From assembly GCA_020152595.1 (NCBI GenBank), contig JAIGNY010001856.1, positions 1,506,001 to 1,570,000 of the forward strand: a DNA stretch of 64,000 bases, in the 5' to 3' direction. The position numbers and the translations under genes were made by a program. This stretch comes from Chiridota heheva. Its lineage: Eukaryota; Echinodermata; Holothuroidea; Apodida; Chiridotidae. Shown piece after piece: positions 23,247 to 33,971 of this stretch; within the stretch, counting starts at the first letter, position 1, and every line of letters starts with the position of its first letter. A model generated the notes under the pieces. That model made no database searches. It had not been told where the DNA came from and saw only the letters and a program-made list of their open reading frames with translations.

Positions 23247-24692
23247 TCAAATAGCTGCTATAGCACTGACAACTAAAGCTAAGTTTTCATTGTCGTGTTC
23301 ATCTCCGGAAGACAGGATATCTTCCGATGATAAGATATCATCTCTGGAAAATAGGGTATCTTCCGATGACAAGATATCATCCAAAGATATCGTATCTTCT
23401 GGAGATGATCTATGCTCTTCGGAAGAGCTCTGATCTTTGAAAGATCTCTGATCATCTCCGAAAGATACGATATCTTTCGATGATATTCTATCTTCCGGAG
23501 ATGATAAGTTTTCGTCGGAAGATCTCTGATCTTCCGAATTGATATCACTGCGAACACCTAGTGAGATATCGAAATTCTCAGAAGAAGCAATTTGTATGTT
23601 ATTGTTATAATTTACAAAAGTACCTAAACGCAAATTCATACCAAACGGCATCATATATAAATTTTCACCCAAAATAAAATCTACTTTACTTCTTGCATAT
23701 TGCAATTTATCTTGGTATCTTTGAATGCTTTGTGATCAGTCGCCTCCAGAGAAATTTGTTAGGTCTTCTATAATGTTGAGGAAATGTTTTGTTGCGTCCA
23801 GTCCAGTGCCTGTATTAAGTATACTCGTATTTGTTTGAGCCTGCGATCCCAATAATGAATACACATAAGTTCTTATGCTTTCATTTTTTTCTATTCAATA
23901 TCTGTAAATCCTTCAGAGTTAGATATAATAAATCCATTCCACACTTCACTAACTGCATCAGATTGTTTTAAGTAAGATACAGTATATCTAGAGGGGTGAT
24001 TACCAAAACTCATTACTGTTGCATCAGAATAATCATTTCTTTTATCATATTCTTATCCAAAGTTTAAATTATCATAATAAGGATTTCCAGGTATTGGTTA
24101 ATATCTTCCATTTATATAATAATAATAATAGGGCATACCTAATTCTCTGCTGTTGATATCTTTAGGTTGTTTCCAATTAGTAAGAGGTGAAACATGAAAT
24201 TGCCTGAAAATATCTTGTAAGCTGCTATATTTATGTTACTATGAAAAGCATTCTAATTATTTTGAGATGGAGTTGGGCAGAACATTTGCTGTATAATTTT
24301 CTTGCTTGATAATAAACGTGAAATCTTTCAAAACTTCTGATTCCAAAGTCAGAATTCGAAATAGATTCCCAAAACAAATGATCTTGACTAACGCCACTTT
24401 CTGTGGTTGAACACCAAATAACAAAATTTAGCTGATTTTGCCAGAATTGTATTTTTCTACTAAGATCGGAAGAATTCCAGTCATTTACAATTGTATCACT
24501 TGTTACATGAGATAACGTAAAGCTCATAAATAAGTTTGGAAAATGTATTGTTGTCCTCTGGCAAGACCGAGAAACATAAATACTTTGAATAAAATAACGA
24601 CCTGTCATCGTTTTGTGAGGAGAGTGTTCATAAATGCTGATTACTTCATAACGATTTGATGGATTACTTGTAAAAGCTTTTGGTAAGTTCAT
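23247..24692 (-). pseudogene. Large Polinton structural-type protein with acidic repeat tail, frameshifted
   Basis: It starts MNLPKAFTSNPSNRYEVISI at 24692. The first 150 residues are open (CQRTTIHFPNLF, LNFVIWCSTTESG, FHVYYQARKL). Several shifts and stops follow between about 24240 and 23710, where DAVSEVWNGFIISNSEGF and similar pieces are still legible. The last part is open from 23705: YARSKVDFILGENLYMMP, NLRLGTFVNYNNN, then about 85 residues of Ser/Asp/Glu repeats (SSEDILSSGDE type) and a short hydrophobic end. The body resembles a conserved large Polinton protein of unassigned function. It converges with the preceding gene, ten bases apart. Confidence 0.7.
23279..23535 (-). repeat. Imperfect repeat encoding an acidic Ser/Asp/Glu tail
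   Basis: Repeated words TCTTCCGATGA(C/T)AAGATATC and variants encode seven-residue-like blocks such as (S/P)EDxISS and DDILSSE. Many units contain GATATC. The reading frame is preserved across the block although the gene is otherwise broken. Confidence 0.75.
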
Positions 24693-24739
24693 ATATAAAA
24701 TAAATCATATTTGTTTACAAATTCTGAAAAGATATAACA

Positions 24740-25380
24740 ATGATATATACAATGCATCATACCATTGAAGTTAAAGATTTTGATACTCAAATAATTCTTC
24801 AACAGCCCATTAGCTCTCGACGAAAAATAATTATGAAATTTGTTATTTATTGGATAGGCTACTTTAATGTGTCCAAGGAAGAAAGAATAAGATGGAAAAC
24901 AGAATCTGAATTAGGAGAAGTGCTTGTAATAGACCCTGGACTTTTTAATATTGAGGATCTAACTAAAATGATAACTGATGCAGTTCCATGGCTAGCAATA
25001 AATGTTAACAAATATGCCGGCCGAGTGTCATTTATAATTCCAGACTGCCGGAAGGAAATACTCTCAGGTTGTCAGTTGATATTGCAAAATTACATAACAT
25101 TAATCATGGGTTGTTGGCAGCAGGTGAATATCATAGTAAAGTAGATTTTTAACCATTTAAACCAAATTTCTTTAACTGATAACTTCAAGACTCAAGACTT
25201 TTGAGTGTTATTTCTATAAAAAATAAACCTTTTGGGAGTAGCATGCTTATTTCTTTTGAAGATAGCTTGGAAATGAAGCAACTTGTACCTGGAACAATAA
25301 GTGAATTTAAGTTTAGTATTTAAGATGCTTTAAGAAACGAAATTAATAATCACCCCTTGCCTTTTATATTATCTTTATAA
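24740..25380 (+). pseudogene. Candidate Polinton minor capsid (penton-like) protein, broken
   Basis: ATG at 24740 (a second at 24752) opens 134 residues: HHTIEVKDFDTQIILQQPIS, RRKIIMKFVIYWIGYFNV, a middle segment (DPGLFNIEDLTKMITDAV), then RVSFIIPDC. After stops near 25144 the sequence continues as SIKNKPFGSSMLISFEDS, KQLVPGTISEFKFSI and LRNEINNHPLPFILSL, ending TAA at 25378-25380. Size, beta-rich pattern and position suit the single jelly-roll minor capsid protein known from Polintons, but I assign this by resemblance only. Confidence 0.55.
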
Positions 25381-25385
25381 ATAAT

Positions 25386-25497
25386 TGTCGCTCGCCACGA
25401 CGGACTTACAGATAATTGTCGCTCGTTGCGACAGGCTTAGAGATTATAAAGATATATTTACTAATCTGTAAGCCCGTTGCGGCGAGCAACATTAGAA
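25386..25497. terminator. Inverted repeat between convergent Polinton genes
   Basis: TTGTCGCTCGCCACGACGGA (about 25385-25412, followed by CTTACAGAT) is mirrored by ATCTGTAAGCCCGTTGCGGC (about 25470-25496, followed by GAGCAAC). A related copy, GTCGCTCGTTGCGACAGGC, lies between. It sits between the stops of two convergent genes, so a role in RNA 3'-end formation is plausible. Confidence 0.55.
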
Positions 25498-25526
25498 TTA
25501 TAATTAATTATAAATGGAGTATTTAA

Positions 25527-25927
25527 TTAAGAAAGAGCTATTACTCTTATTTCTTCATGCTTTTTAGCATTTTTTCGAAGTTTTCGAAAGAAATATTTTG
25601 TAAATAAGGATGTTATGACACAGTCTATTGCAAATACTTCTGCAATAAGAAATATGGGAGCTGTAATTACTCCAGCAAGAAAGGCAATTCCTGTAGTGCC
25701 GCTTGCAATACCTGCCATTTTAACAATAGTTTCTGTATATTCTTGATATATTGTTTTTTGTTTTCTTCAAATACTTTTATAAGCTTTTCTTTCAAATGAA
25801 CTTCATTTTCAGATGTCATTTTTTGCCTTACTGCATCTTTCATTCTAGAATTCTTTTCAAATTCATTAATTATCAATACAAACTCTTCTTGGCTGATTAT
25901 ACCATCTTCCAATGCTTGTGAAATGAG
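25527..25927 (-). pseudogene. Polinton membrane protein, apparently permuted
   Basis: From about 25927 the minus strand reads SLISQALEDGIISQEEF and a charged helical segment (RMKDAVRQKM, KEKLIKVFEENKK). After a shift near 25720 it reads MAGIASGTTGIAFLAGVITA, another hydrophobic stretch, a basic segment and KKHEEIRVIALS before a stop at 25527. In related Polinton proteins as I remember them, the hydrophobic part and KKHEEIRV come first and the DGxISxEEF part follows, so the order here looks reversed. Confidence 0.5.
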
Positions 25928-26560
25928 GCTAGATGTAGATGATTTATCAGATTATCAAAAATATTTAGTAGAAACAAACAATATTAATAATTCATATTTT
26001 GATCCTGAGAAGCTAGTTTCTCATATGAGTCTCCATGCAAAATACATGAACACAATGTATATAGATATATTAGTCATGGGCAGCTCCTCTAAACTCACCA
26101 GTATAATGATTGCTATCCCTAACTTTATCCGGATACCCAAGATTGTAAAATCTTAACTTTTTATGACATATACAACAATGTCAACCTAAATGGTATAACA
26201 CAAAACACATTTTTTCAGTTAATGCAAATATATTTAAGACGGTACCACATAATCATCCTTATAATGTGAACAACTAGATTGTGAAGGTTACATATGGCGT
26301 AACAAGTTTCAGATTTTATGATGCATGCAAGCAAGTCGTGAAGATAATACATTTGCAGGCCAAAGGGCCTATGGCAATCCGTTGAAAACTGGAAAAAATG
26401 AATATGGATAAGTCTAGATAACTATTTCCAAGCTGTTATTGCTAACAGGTTAAAGCAGCTTAAAAGTTTCAAAGACAAGACTGGTCTAACATTAGCCTCT
26501 TTTTTGATGGGCTATAGACAGAAATGTGTACAGATGTATGGCCGTTGATATTACTACATT
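25923..26560 (+). pseudogene. Polinton-like coding remnants (right part)
   Basis: ATG at 25923 opens 77 residues (DLSDYQKYLVETNNINNSYF, then EKLVSHMSLHAKYMN). Further fragments in changing frames follow: FYDIYNNVNLNGITQNTF, VTYGVTSFRFYDACK, and RLKQLKSFKDKTGLTLASFL with MGYRQKC near 26440-26540. They look like one or two decayed genes. I cannot assign a function, nor show that they belong to the Polinton rather than flanking DNA. Confidence 0.4.
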
Positions 26561-26564
26561 ATAC

Positions 26565-27830
26565 GATTAATTAACAATGGTATAGAATCTTGCATACGTA
26601 ATTGATCTAGTAGTTCCAAGAATAAACATGATTACACCGAGGTAGTGCTCGGTAGAATGGTCTTTCAATAATTTCAAGCCTCTGGCATGTCTGGCAAACG
26701 TTATTTTGCAAACATACTTCATACAGTCATGCAAGCCCCGGCCATTGATGCTAAATTCGAAAAGGGATAAAATCGAAAATATGCATGTTCGCACCACGAG
26801 CCTATGCTGGAAAGGAACGTTATTTCATCAATTGGTCTCCGGCAAGACTATTGGAATATTATTTTCCTCGAATTTTTTTTATGAACAGATTTTGCAATGT
26901 TTGTAATGAATGCCATGTAATGCATGCATATTGCGTGCCGTGATGTTGTACTATATCAATTGGTAAATGTCTAGACAAAACAAGAGCGTGGAAGGGTTTG
27001 TGATTTTCTCCTTTTTGGCAATCCATTGTTTAATGATTGCCGTCATGTGCATGGTCGAATTATTTGAACAATTCTTATCAGGAGTTTGATACTTGAATAA
27101 TTCTTTATGCTACTTTGACATACAATCCATAGAATAATCATAAATTTTCATAACAATTTTAACATATTATCATGTTGTGTACCATGGACATGCATGTCCT
27201 CGTGCCACGGCCGAAGTTTACAAACTCAGCCGGTATCTTCTGTTCTCTGCATTACAGCAGTACATTATACAACATGTTCAGGGAACTACTACACACGGCG
27301 TTACACCCGTAACGATGGGTTTGTTGAACCATGGTTGACAGATTAAACCATATACAAATATGTGAAACAAGTTTGATTATTGTATCGAATTCAAATTTAC
27401 GAATCGTGTGTTTGAGCTATAATAGGCATCAAATTTCAAGGTTTAAAGATATACATTAGATACGAATGTTGTGTTATAATGACATGAATATATGACCCCA
27501 TATGCGGGTTTGTCTTTGTGGAGCTAAAGGCTTCTATATCTGCAATTTCTGCACACACAATTCTATCTATCCTCCTTCTCCCGTTACCCCCCCCCCCCCT
27601 CCCTTCCTACAGATGTTCGAAACACTTAACTTATTGAATACAGTTTAGGTGTAGATCGCAAGAATCATTTATATTTTACATTCAAGAGAATCTCTCTAGG
27701 TGCCGAGTCTGGAACAGACATTTGCGATCATGGCCCTCTAGTCACTTCTGTTTAGAGCTAAATGCATATACCTATTGTTACTTAAACTGTTGTTGCTTGC
27801 CCACTTATTTAAACTTTGGACAAATTTAAC
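26565..27830. other. Intron 1 sequence, no gene recognised
   Basis: Mostly unique-looking AT-rich sequence. A C13 homopolymer lies near 27586-27600 and a GGACATGCATGTCC palindrome near 27187-27200. I see no coding signal. Confidence 0.4.
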
Positions 27831-27839
27831 TCGCTGCCT

Positions 27840-29790
27840 TCCTCTGCTTCGTTTGCCCTCAATAGTCCAAAAAATGTCATCTGTCACCTTCTGATGGCAT
27901 TAAGTCGGGACCTGTCCATGCTTGAAACTATCAGGACATCATCATTTGTTTTCCTTTCTGTCCAGTATATTTTCAACATTCTCCTAATGCACCACATTTC
28001 GGTAGCTCTTAATCTTTTCTTAATGTCACTGGTAATTGTCCAGCATTCACAACCATAGAGAAGAGTAAACCATGCATATGCATTCAAGACACGGACGTTC
28101 GTGTCCATTCCAATATTGATATTCTTCAGAATTGGATTAATTTTTGTAAACATGTCTTTGGCAATTGTAATGCGTTTTCTAACTTCATTAATACACCGAC
28201 TATCTGATGTTAGTGTGTAGTCCAAGTATTAAAACTGTTTAATTATTTCTCCTTGGCTTTGTATACTACATAATGGGTTTATGGCTTTTTTTAAACCACC
28301 ATACATTCTGTTTTCTTTACATTTAGAGACAGCCCTCTCTTTTCATTTTCCTCTACAACTTTATCTAGAAGAGACTGCAGTTTTTCTTTTGACTCTACTA
28401 GAAGTACCGTGGCATCTGCATAGCGTAGGTTATTCATATTATAGTCTCCAACTTTCAGCCCCTCAAGACTGTCGATGTTACGAAGTATTGTTTCACTGTA
28501 AATGTTAAAAAGATCTGGTGACAAAACACACCCCTGCCTGACTCCTCTTCGGATTACCTTAAATTCACTGTAATCTCCTCCAAGTATTATTGCTGCTTCC
28601 TTGTCCCAGTATAGGTTTCTTATAACTCTTAGGTCTTTCCCGTCAGTGTTCAAATTACTGAGTATTTCAAAGAGATCTTCATGTTTAACTTTGTCAAAGG
28701 CTTTAAAGTAATCAATGAAACATAGATATAAATCTGTCTGTACTTCTATGCACCTTTCCATGATTATTGATAGTGTAAATATTGCATTCCTAGTGCATTT
28801 GATTGTATTTCTGAAATTTCTGGCCGGATACTATTTCTTATCCTGGACATTAGAACACGAAGCAAGACCTTGGTGATATGGCTCATCAAGCTAATGGCTC
28901 TGTGTAGTTCGCATTCTGTTGCACCTGGTTTCTTGGGTAAGGTTATGAAGATAGATTTGCTCATTTCTGGTGGTTTCTCTCCTGTATCATATGAAACATT
29001 TAAAAGCCTAGTTATAGTTTTGATGCCTACATCATCAAGAGCTACAGAAACTTTGATTGACATTTTTTCAGGTCCTGATGCTTTGCCATGTTTCATGTTA
29101 CTGATGGCTCTTTGCACTTCCTTCTTTAATATTGGTTGGCCCTCCATGTTCTTCTTAATGGTAGGTTTTTCTCCTCTGTTATCATCAAAGAGTTCTTCGA
29201 TGTATTCTGACCATCTGTGTAAGATGTCCTCTTTGTCCATGAGGATGGTACCACATTTTGATCTAATGCGACCGGTCTGTGTACAGATAAGTTTTCCTGT
29301 TAGTTCTCTGACTTTTTCATGCATGTATTTACTGTTGATGTTACGTGTAATCTCAATTTCTCTGCACTGTTGATTGATCCAGGTTTCTTTGGCTTCATTG
29401 CATTTTTTCTTTACTACTCTGTTTATTTCATGATATCTTTCATCATCATCCTTTGCAAACCGTCTTGTTTCCATCAAGTCCAGGATTTCTTGGGTCATTC
29501 ACTTTTTGTGATCCTTCTTTGCCTGTTTTGGAATCTGATCACGCATTGCTTCTGTAATTAAATCTTTCATTATTTTGCCACATTTTATCAGCCTCATTGA
29601 GGCTTTCCATAACTTGGAATTTGTTCTTCACTGAAACTGAGAATCGCTCTTTTATATCTGGATCACTTTTTAACAGGTTGATCTGTAATTTAGGTTCCTT
29701 TTTAGGTTTCTTAAGTGATCTAAGTTTTACTTGGATTTTACATTTGACAGGAATATGATCATTGTCACAATCAGCACCGATCAGGTGAGC
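27840..29790 (-). mobile_element. RTE-like non-LTR retrotransposon, 5'-truncated and broken
   Basis: Right to left: the end of an endonuclease domain (GADCDNDHIPVKCKIQVKLR near 29740), a linker, then reverse transcriptase: MTQEILDLMETRRFAKDDDE, HGKASGPEKMSI, ITLPKKPGATECELHRAISL, CFIDYFKAFDKVKH, GVRQGCVLSPDLFNIY, and NLRYADATVLL, where the active-site YADD reads YADA. The C-terminal part (LLYGCECWTIT, LRATEMWCIRRMLKI, WTERKTNDDVL) is typical of RTE-type elements. Stops and shifts at about 28760 and 28225 break the frame. The changed catalytic Asp would itself inactivate the enzyme. Confidence 0.88.
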
Positions 29791-29799
29791 TGTGCTCCT

Positions 29800-30267
29800 T
29801 CAAGAGAATATTCAATACAAAACAAGGAAATGCCATCTATCTGAACAGAGATATTCATTTAGTCGAAAACATCTCTTTCAACAAAGTAATTCGGAGTTAA
29901 AGACAATTACTGTACTTACATTTTATGATATTTTTAAGTCTGAAAGCATCTTTGTTTTGACAGGGAGTTGTTATTTAGACCAGACAGTGCAGAAGTTGCA
30001 GGAATGTGTAACATGTCTCAGTTATGTGTATTTCAAATTTAACTTCGCAAACGTTCTTAAAAAGCATTGTTATTCTTAATATAATAGCATAATGGTAATA
30101 CGGCAGGTAGCCTATAGTAACAGATCAGCTGCGAGTTCAGCTCTGTACGTTAAGGGCCAATACTCTCAATCGAGGATAATTCTGTCGTAGTCTGTATTTG
30201 ATTAACAGTATATAGATACCACACGGGGAATTAAGTGTTTGTGAAAAAGTTACTTCATCGATTTTGC
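29800..30267. other. Intron 1 sequence, nothing recognised
   Basis: No coding signal, RNA gene or repeat was recognised here. Confidence 0.4.
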
Positions 30268-30271
30268 TTAA

Positions 30272-30857
30272 AGGAATATTCTCATGGATTTTCATTTTTT
30301 CATATATGATAGAGAAAATTAAAAAAAAAAAAATTGTGAAGAAAAAAAACTATGTCAATACCTTATTCCGTTTAGAAGTTACACAATTTTAAAGTTTTTT
30401 TAATTTTGGACAAAATTGACTCATTGGCAACATCTGTGATGTCATAGAGACAATTTCAACAAAACATCTTTCGTATTTCTTTAAAAATGATATGGATTTT
30501 TTAACATTGTAAATGTGATGTACACCCAAAAAAACATTACATGTTTTTTTGTGAATTATGTATTCCACCCTATCTCTATAATGAACCAAAAATGCTGTTC
30601 GATAATGTAAGAAAAGTGTGATTAAATTGATAAAGAAATCAATAAGAACTGTACTGGAATTGCCCTGATGACATAACTAAGCTGAAAAACATATACTGTA
30701 CGCTTTTTTGTTTTAAGAACATTTTTCTACTCTTTAAATTGTTTTTACTTCTAAATCGAATAAGATATTAACATAATTTTTTCACCACTTTGTTTCTACA
30801 AATTTTCTCTATCATACAATTATATATCAAAATACGAAAATCTATGGGAATATTCCT
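30272..30857. mobile_element. Non-autonomous DNA transposon (MITE) with TTAA target sites
   Basis: Inverted terminal sequences AGGAATATTC(T/C)CAT(G/A)GATTTTC are flanked by TTAA at both ends (30268-30271 and 30858-30861). Inverted similarity extends inwards about 120 bp on each side (for example CCTTATTCCGTTTAGAAGT near 30361 and its complement near 30755). There is no coding capacity. The TTAA target is that of piggyBac-type transposases. Confidence 0.75.
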
Positions 30858-31031
30858 TTAAGACTGAGGCAATATCAGAATGCTTAACGAGTTTGGAAAT
30901 GCCAAACGTATGCAATTGGTACCCATTAGCTTGGTGAAAGTTTTTGTAGTAGGCTATACAAACCAAATCTGACTGCAATTGGTCGCTTTAAAATCTAACG
31001 GAATTCCCGAGTATTTATGCAAATGAGGAGG

Positions 31032-31306
31032 TATAATTTAACAATTAAACGAAACTTCGAATGAAATTTAAGTTGAAGTTTGATTATAATTCTACCGACT
31101 TATTTGCATATACGAGGGGATTACGTGCCCACCAATCCCTCCCGTTGTCTTCTTATACCAATACAGTCATAAGCGTTGAAGAATGAGCAACTAGTCCTCA
31201 ACACTATCTCACGTAATCCCCCTCGTATATGCAAGTAAGTTGGTAGAATTACAATTAAACTTCAACTTAGATTTTATTTGAAGTTTTGTTTAAATGTTAA
31301 ATTATA
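31032..31306. repeat. Long inverted repeat, arms about 96 bp, spacer about 80 bp
   Basis: Left arm 31032-31127 starts TATAATTTAACAATTAAACG and ends CGAGGGGATTACGTG. The right arm 31210-31306 starts CACGTAATCCCCCTCG and ends GTTAAATTATA. Similarity is about 90 percent by eye. It is a probable fold-back element or MITE remnant. Confidence 0.85.
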
Positions 31307-31309
31307 TGT

Positions 31310-32205
31310 TTATCGGCTTTGGTGAATAAAGAGGCGCTATTCGACCTATGCCATATGTAGTAAAGCCTAAGGGATGCGAAAATGTCATATCTGTAGGCCA
31401 TACGTCTTTCATAATTCAAACCCCTAAATAAAGATGGGTAAAATGAAATAAAAACAATTAAATCAGATAATAACAACAAAGAGGATGGCATAGAGAATTT
31501 CATCACGTGACTCTAAATCATCTGGAAGCTTTTTTGCCGGGAGAGCGTCGTTGTGTTTCACGCGTCTTCACACAGCTCAGTCGCATCACACGTACAACAA
31601 AGATACTGTCTGCTAACCTACCTACCAGTTCAGCGAATTTTATGTTTTTAGTTCGCGGCGGCGATTCTACTTTATATTTTCCCAACGTTGTATATATTCA
31701 CCGGGTATACCAAGAGTAACTTTTATTTGCGGCGCCATCTGATTGTTCGTTATATGCAGACAAAGTCTACATACTTAGCAAATAGTGCAAACTGCAAATC
31801 CTATACCGAAGGTTGAAAGACGTGGCGTCGTACAGCAGAAACCAACTTCGAACGTCTATCAGGATCAGATGAAAATCGAGAAAACGTCTTTTTATTCCTC
31901 GGCACACGTCTATTAGTGCGACCAACTAGACAGCAAAAATTCGGCATAAATATCTTACAAAAAAATATCTTTTATAACAACATGCAAGCGTTTGTAAGTC
32001 TAAATAAGTGTACAGCAGACAATTGTTCTCGCTCGACAAAATGGCGATGTAAACAAAGTCGCGTTACCTTATGACGTCAGCTGAAATACCCTTATATAGG
32101 TATAGGCAGGTAGGGACATACTCCCTGAATTAATCTTCATTTTGTTAACAACATGCACATGCGATAAAAAAAAAGCTGTATATAATTTGAGGTATCTGAT
32201 TTCAT
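31310..32205. other. Intron 1, 3' end
   Basis: No coding sequence recognised. Near the end lie a perfect cAMP-response-element octamer TGACGTCA (32072-32079) and CTTATATAGG (32091-32100), about 110 bp before exon 2. The preceding stretch has several CpGs. Confidence 0.4.
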
Positions 32206-32210
32206 TGCAG

Positions 32211-32781
32211 ATCACTATGGACACTACTGGTTCTCGCAATGATCATCCTCTTCTCGATCGGGGCCTTCGTACATTTCGTTGACTTCTGTAGTCATCAAGT
32301 TAAGACGGTCATCGACTTACACCAACGGACGCAGGTTGTGTTCCCCGCCGTGACCATCTGCAACCTTAACCCGGTTCGTTCCTCGTACATATACGAGGAT
32401 CCATCAGTTAAGGCATCGGGGAGGGCTCTTGAGGAGTATTTGTTAAATCAATGGGGAACAGGGGTCCACCGTAGTTCGCTTAATGCTAGCAATCTCCTGG
32501 TCATAGATAACATGACAAAATTTATTGAAGATGGCGCCCATAAAATGGAGGAAATGCTTTTAAGTTGTACCTGGAATGGTAATGGCTGTTTCGCAGATAG
32601 CTTTGATCCACGATGGACGAATACTGGCTATTGTTATTCATTCAATGATCCTGTCAGCAGGGATTCAAATGATTACAAGAGGGTATCTGGTAAAGGTCAA
32701 CGGCACGGCCTGGTACTCCGGCTGAACGTGCAACAAGACGAGTACCTTAACACCAGCTTGGCTTTAAACGCTGGTTTCAAG
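32211..32781 (+). CDS. DEG/ENaC channel exon 2 (TM1 and proximal extracellular domain)
   Basis: The acceptor is TTGCAG at 32205-32210. The exon completes an Arg codon, then encodes SLWTLLVLAMIILFSIGAF (TM1) and the post-TM1 segment with FPAVTICNLNPVR, a hallmark of the family. The extracellular part has SCTWNGNGCFADSF, TGYCYSFN and LRLNVQQDEYL, typical ENaC palm and beta-ball sequence. Several N-x-S/T sites (such as NASN and NTSL) are likely glycosylated. It ends GFK/GTAGGC in phase 0. Reading through the donor gives about 20 unrelated residues and a stop at 32869. Confidence 0.95.
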
Positions 32782-33174
32782 GTAGGCATTATAGCATTAG
32801 CTCTTAACATAATTTCATTTGACTTCAACAAGCACACAGGCCATAAAATAAATTCTCAAATTCTTAAATAAAGGGAATCTTGCAGGCTTCTTCTCTCAAC
32901 TTCCATCCATTGGCGCAACGCCGGGACCGGAGGCCTCTTACTGCGAGCAGAGTGATTGTCGATTACGCTGGGGGCCATGGGCCGTGTCCCCTTGCCGCCA
33001 ACGCGTTTTTAGTAATTTAGAGGTGACAAAATTGGATTTAATCTGTTAATAGAATCATTAATAAGAGGGCATTACTATGCAAGGTCATTTTAGTAGTTGA
33101 ATTGCATCATGTGTAAATAGCTGCAGAACAGGAACAGTGGCGGTGCCATGATGTTGTTGTCGGAGCAACTAGAA

Positions 33175-33295
33175 GGGGAAGTTTTATCTCAAGGAGAAAA
33201 GGCCTATAGATCGGACAAAATCTGTCGCTTTTCGGGAAATTTTGGCAAGTTTTCGGGAAAGTTTGGACAATTTTCGTAAAATTTCCCAAAATATA
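33175..33295. repeat. Fragment of the TTTCGGGAAATTT repeat family
   Basis: Units TTTTCGGGAAATTTTGG and TTTTCGTAAAATTTCCC match the dispersed family at 3540, 4420 and 47570. Confidence 0.6.
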
Positions 33296-33299
33296 TTTT

Positions 33300-33970
33300 T
33301 ATTTTATCACATTTTCTATTCTATGTTAATAATTTATAAGGAGAAGTTGTATATACAGAGATGAAGAAAATTTTAGATAATCATTGTTAATTTCATCAAA
33401 AGAAAGAACGATAAGTTTTCAGGCAAAAAGCCCGTTAACGTTAAAGGATTAGTTCAGTAATCACGTTAAAGGATTAGTTCAGTGGTCAAGGAAGTCCATC
33501 TTATATAAAAGAGGACTTTAAAAAAAGCAAAATGGTTAGGAAAGCATTCACAAATCTTATTCCGTTAAGGAAATATTCCAACTTTAATGCTCCGTCTTAT
33601 CTGTGCAGAAATGACTGGTGTAGTAAGTCTACTATTTAAAGTTGGTATCTTCATTCTCACATTATTTACAATTCTTAATGTATCTTAAAGAAAGTTTTTT
33701 TTTCTTTTCATTATTTAAATTATTTCCCCTCAAACTTTTTTCAGGTGGTATATTATAAATAGCCTCCCTAGACTGCTAGATTAGGTTTTACTACTTTTTT
33801 TTGACATTTCCCATGGTTTTTAAGCCACAAAATCGCAGGACAAAATATGATAGAATACATACAAACTTTGAAAAATCTGAGGCTATGACATCAACTACAA
33901 CTAGTCTGATTTCAGTCGTGTTTACACAAATAATACCAAACTCTAAACTTCAATATCTCCCTAATTGAGA
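33300..33970. other. Intron 2 sequence, nothing major
   Basis: Contains only a short direct duplication of ACGTTAAAGGATTAGTTCAG near 33435-33482 and homopolymer T runs. No gene recognised. Confidence 0.4.
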
Positions 33971-33971
33971 T

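Noticed and set aside
26567-26797. 76-codon minus-strand frame
   Set aside because: No recognisable motif, no partner exons, and in the range expected by chance in AT-rich intron.
32886-33023. Possible extra exon after exon 2, with a TGCAG acceptor and a WGPW..SPC stretch resembling a thrombospondin repeat
   Set aside because: In the phase set by exon 2 it reads a non-family sequence and hits TAG at 33018-33020; the exon at 48985-49083 fits the channel family and phase instead. A rare alternative end exon cannot be excluded.
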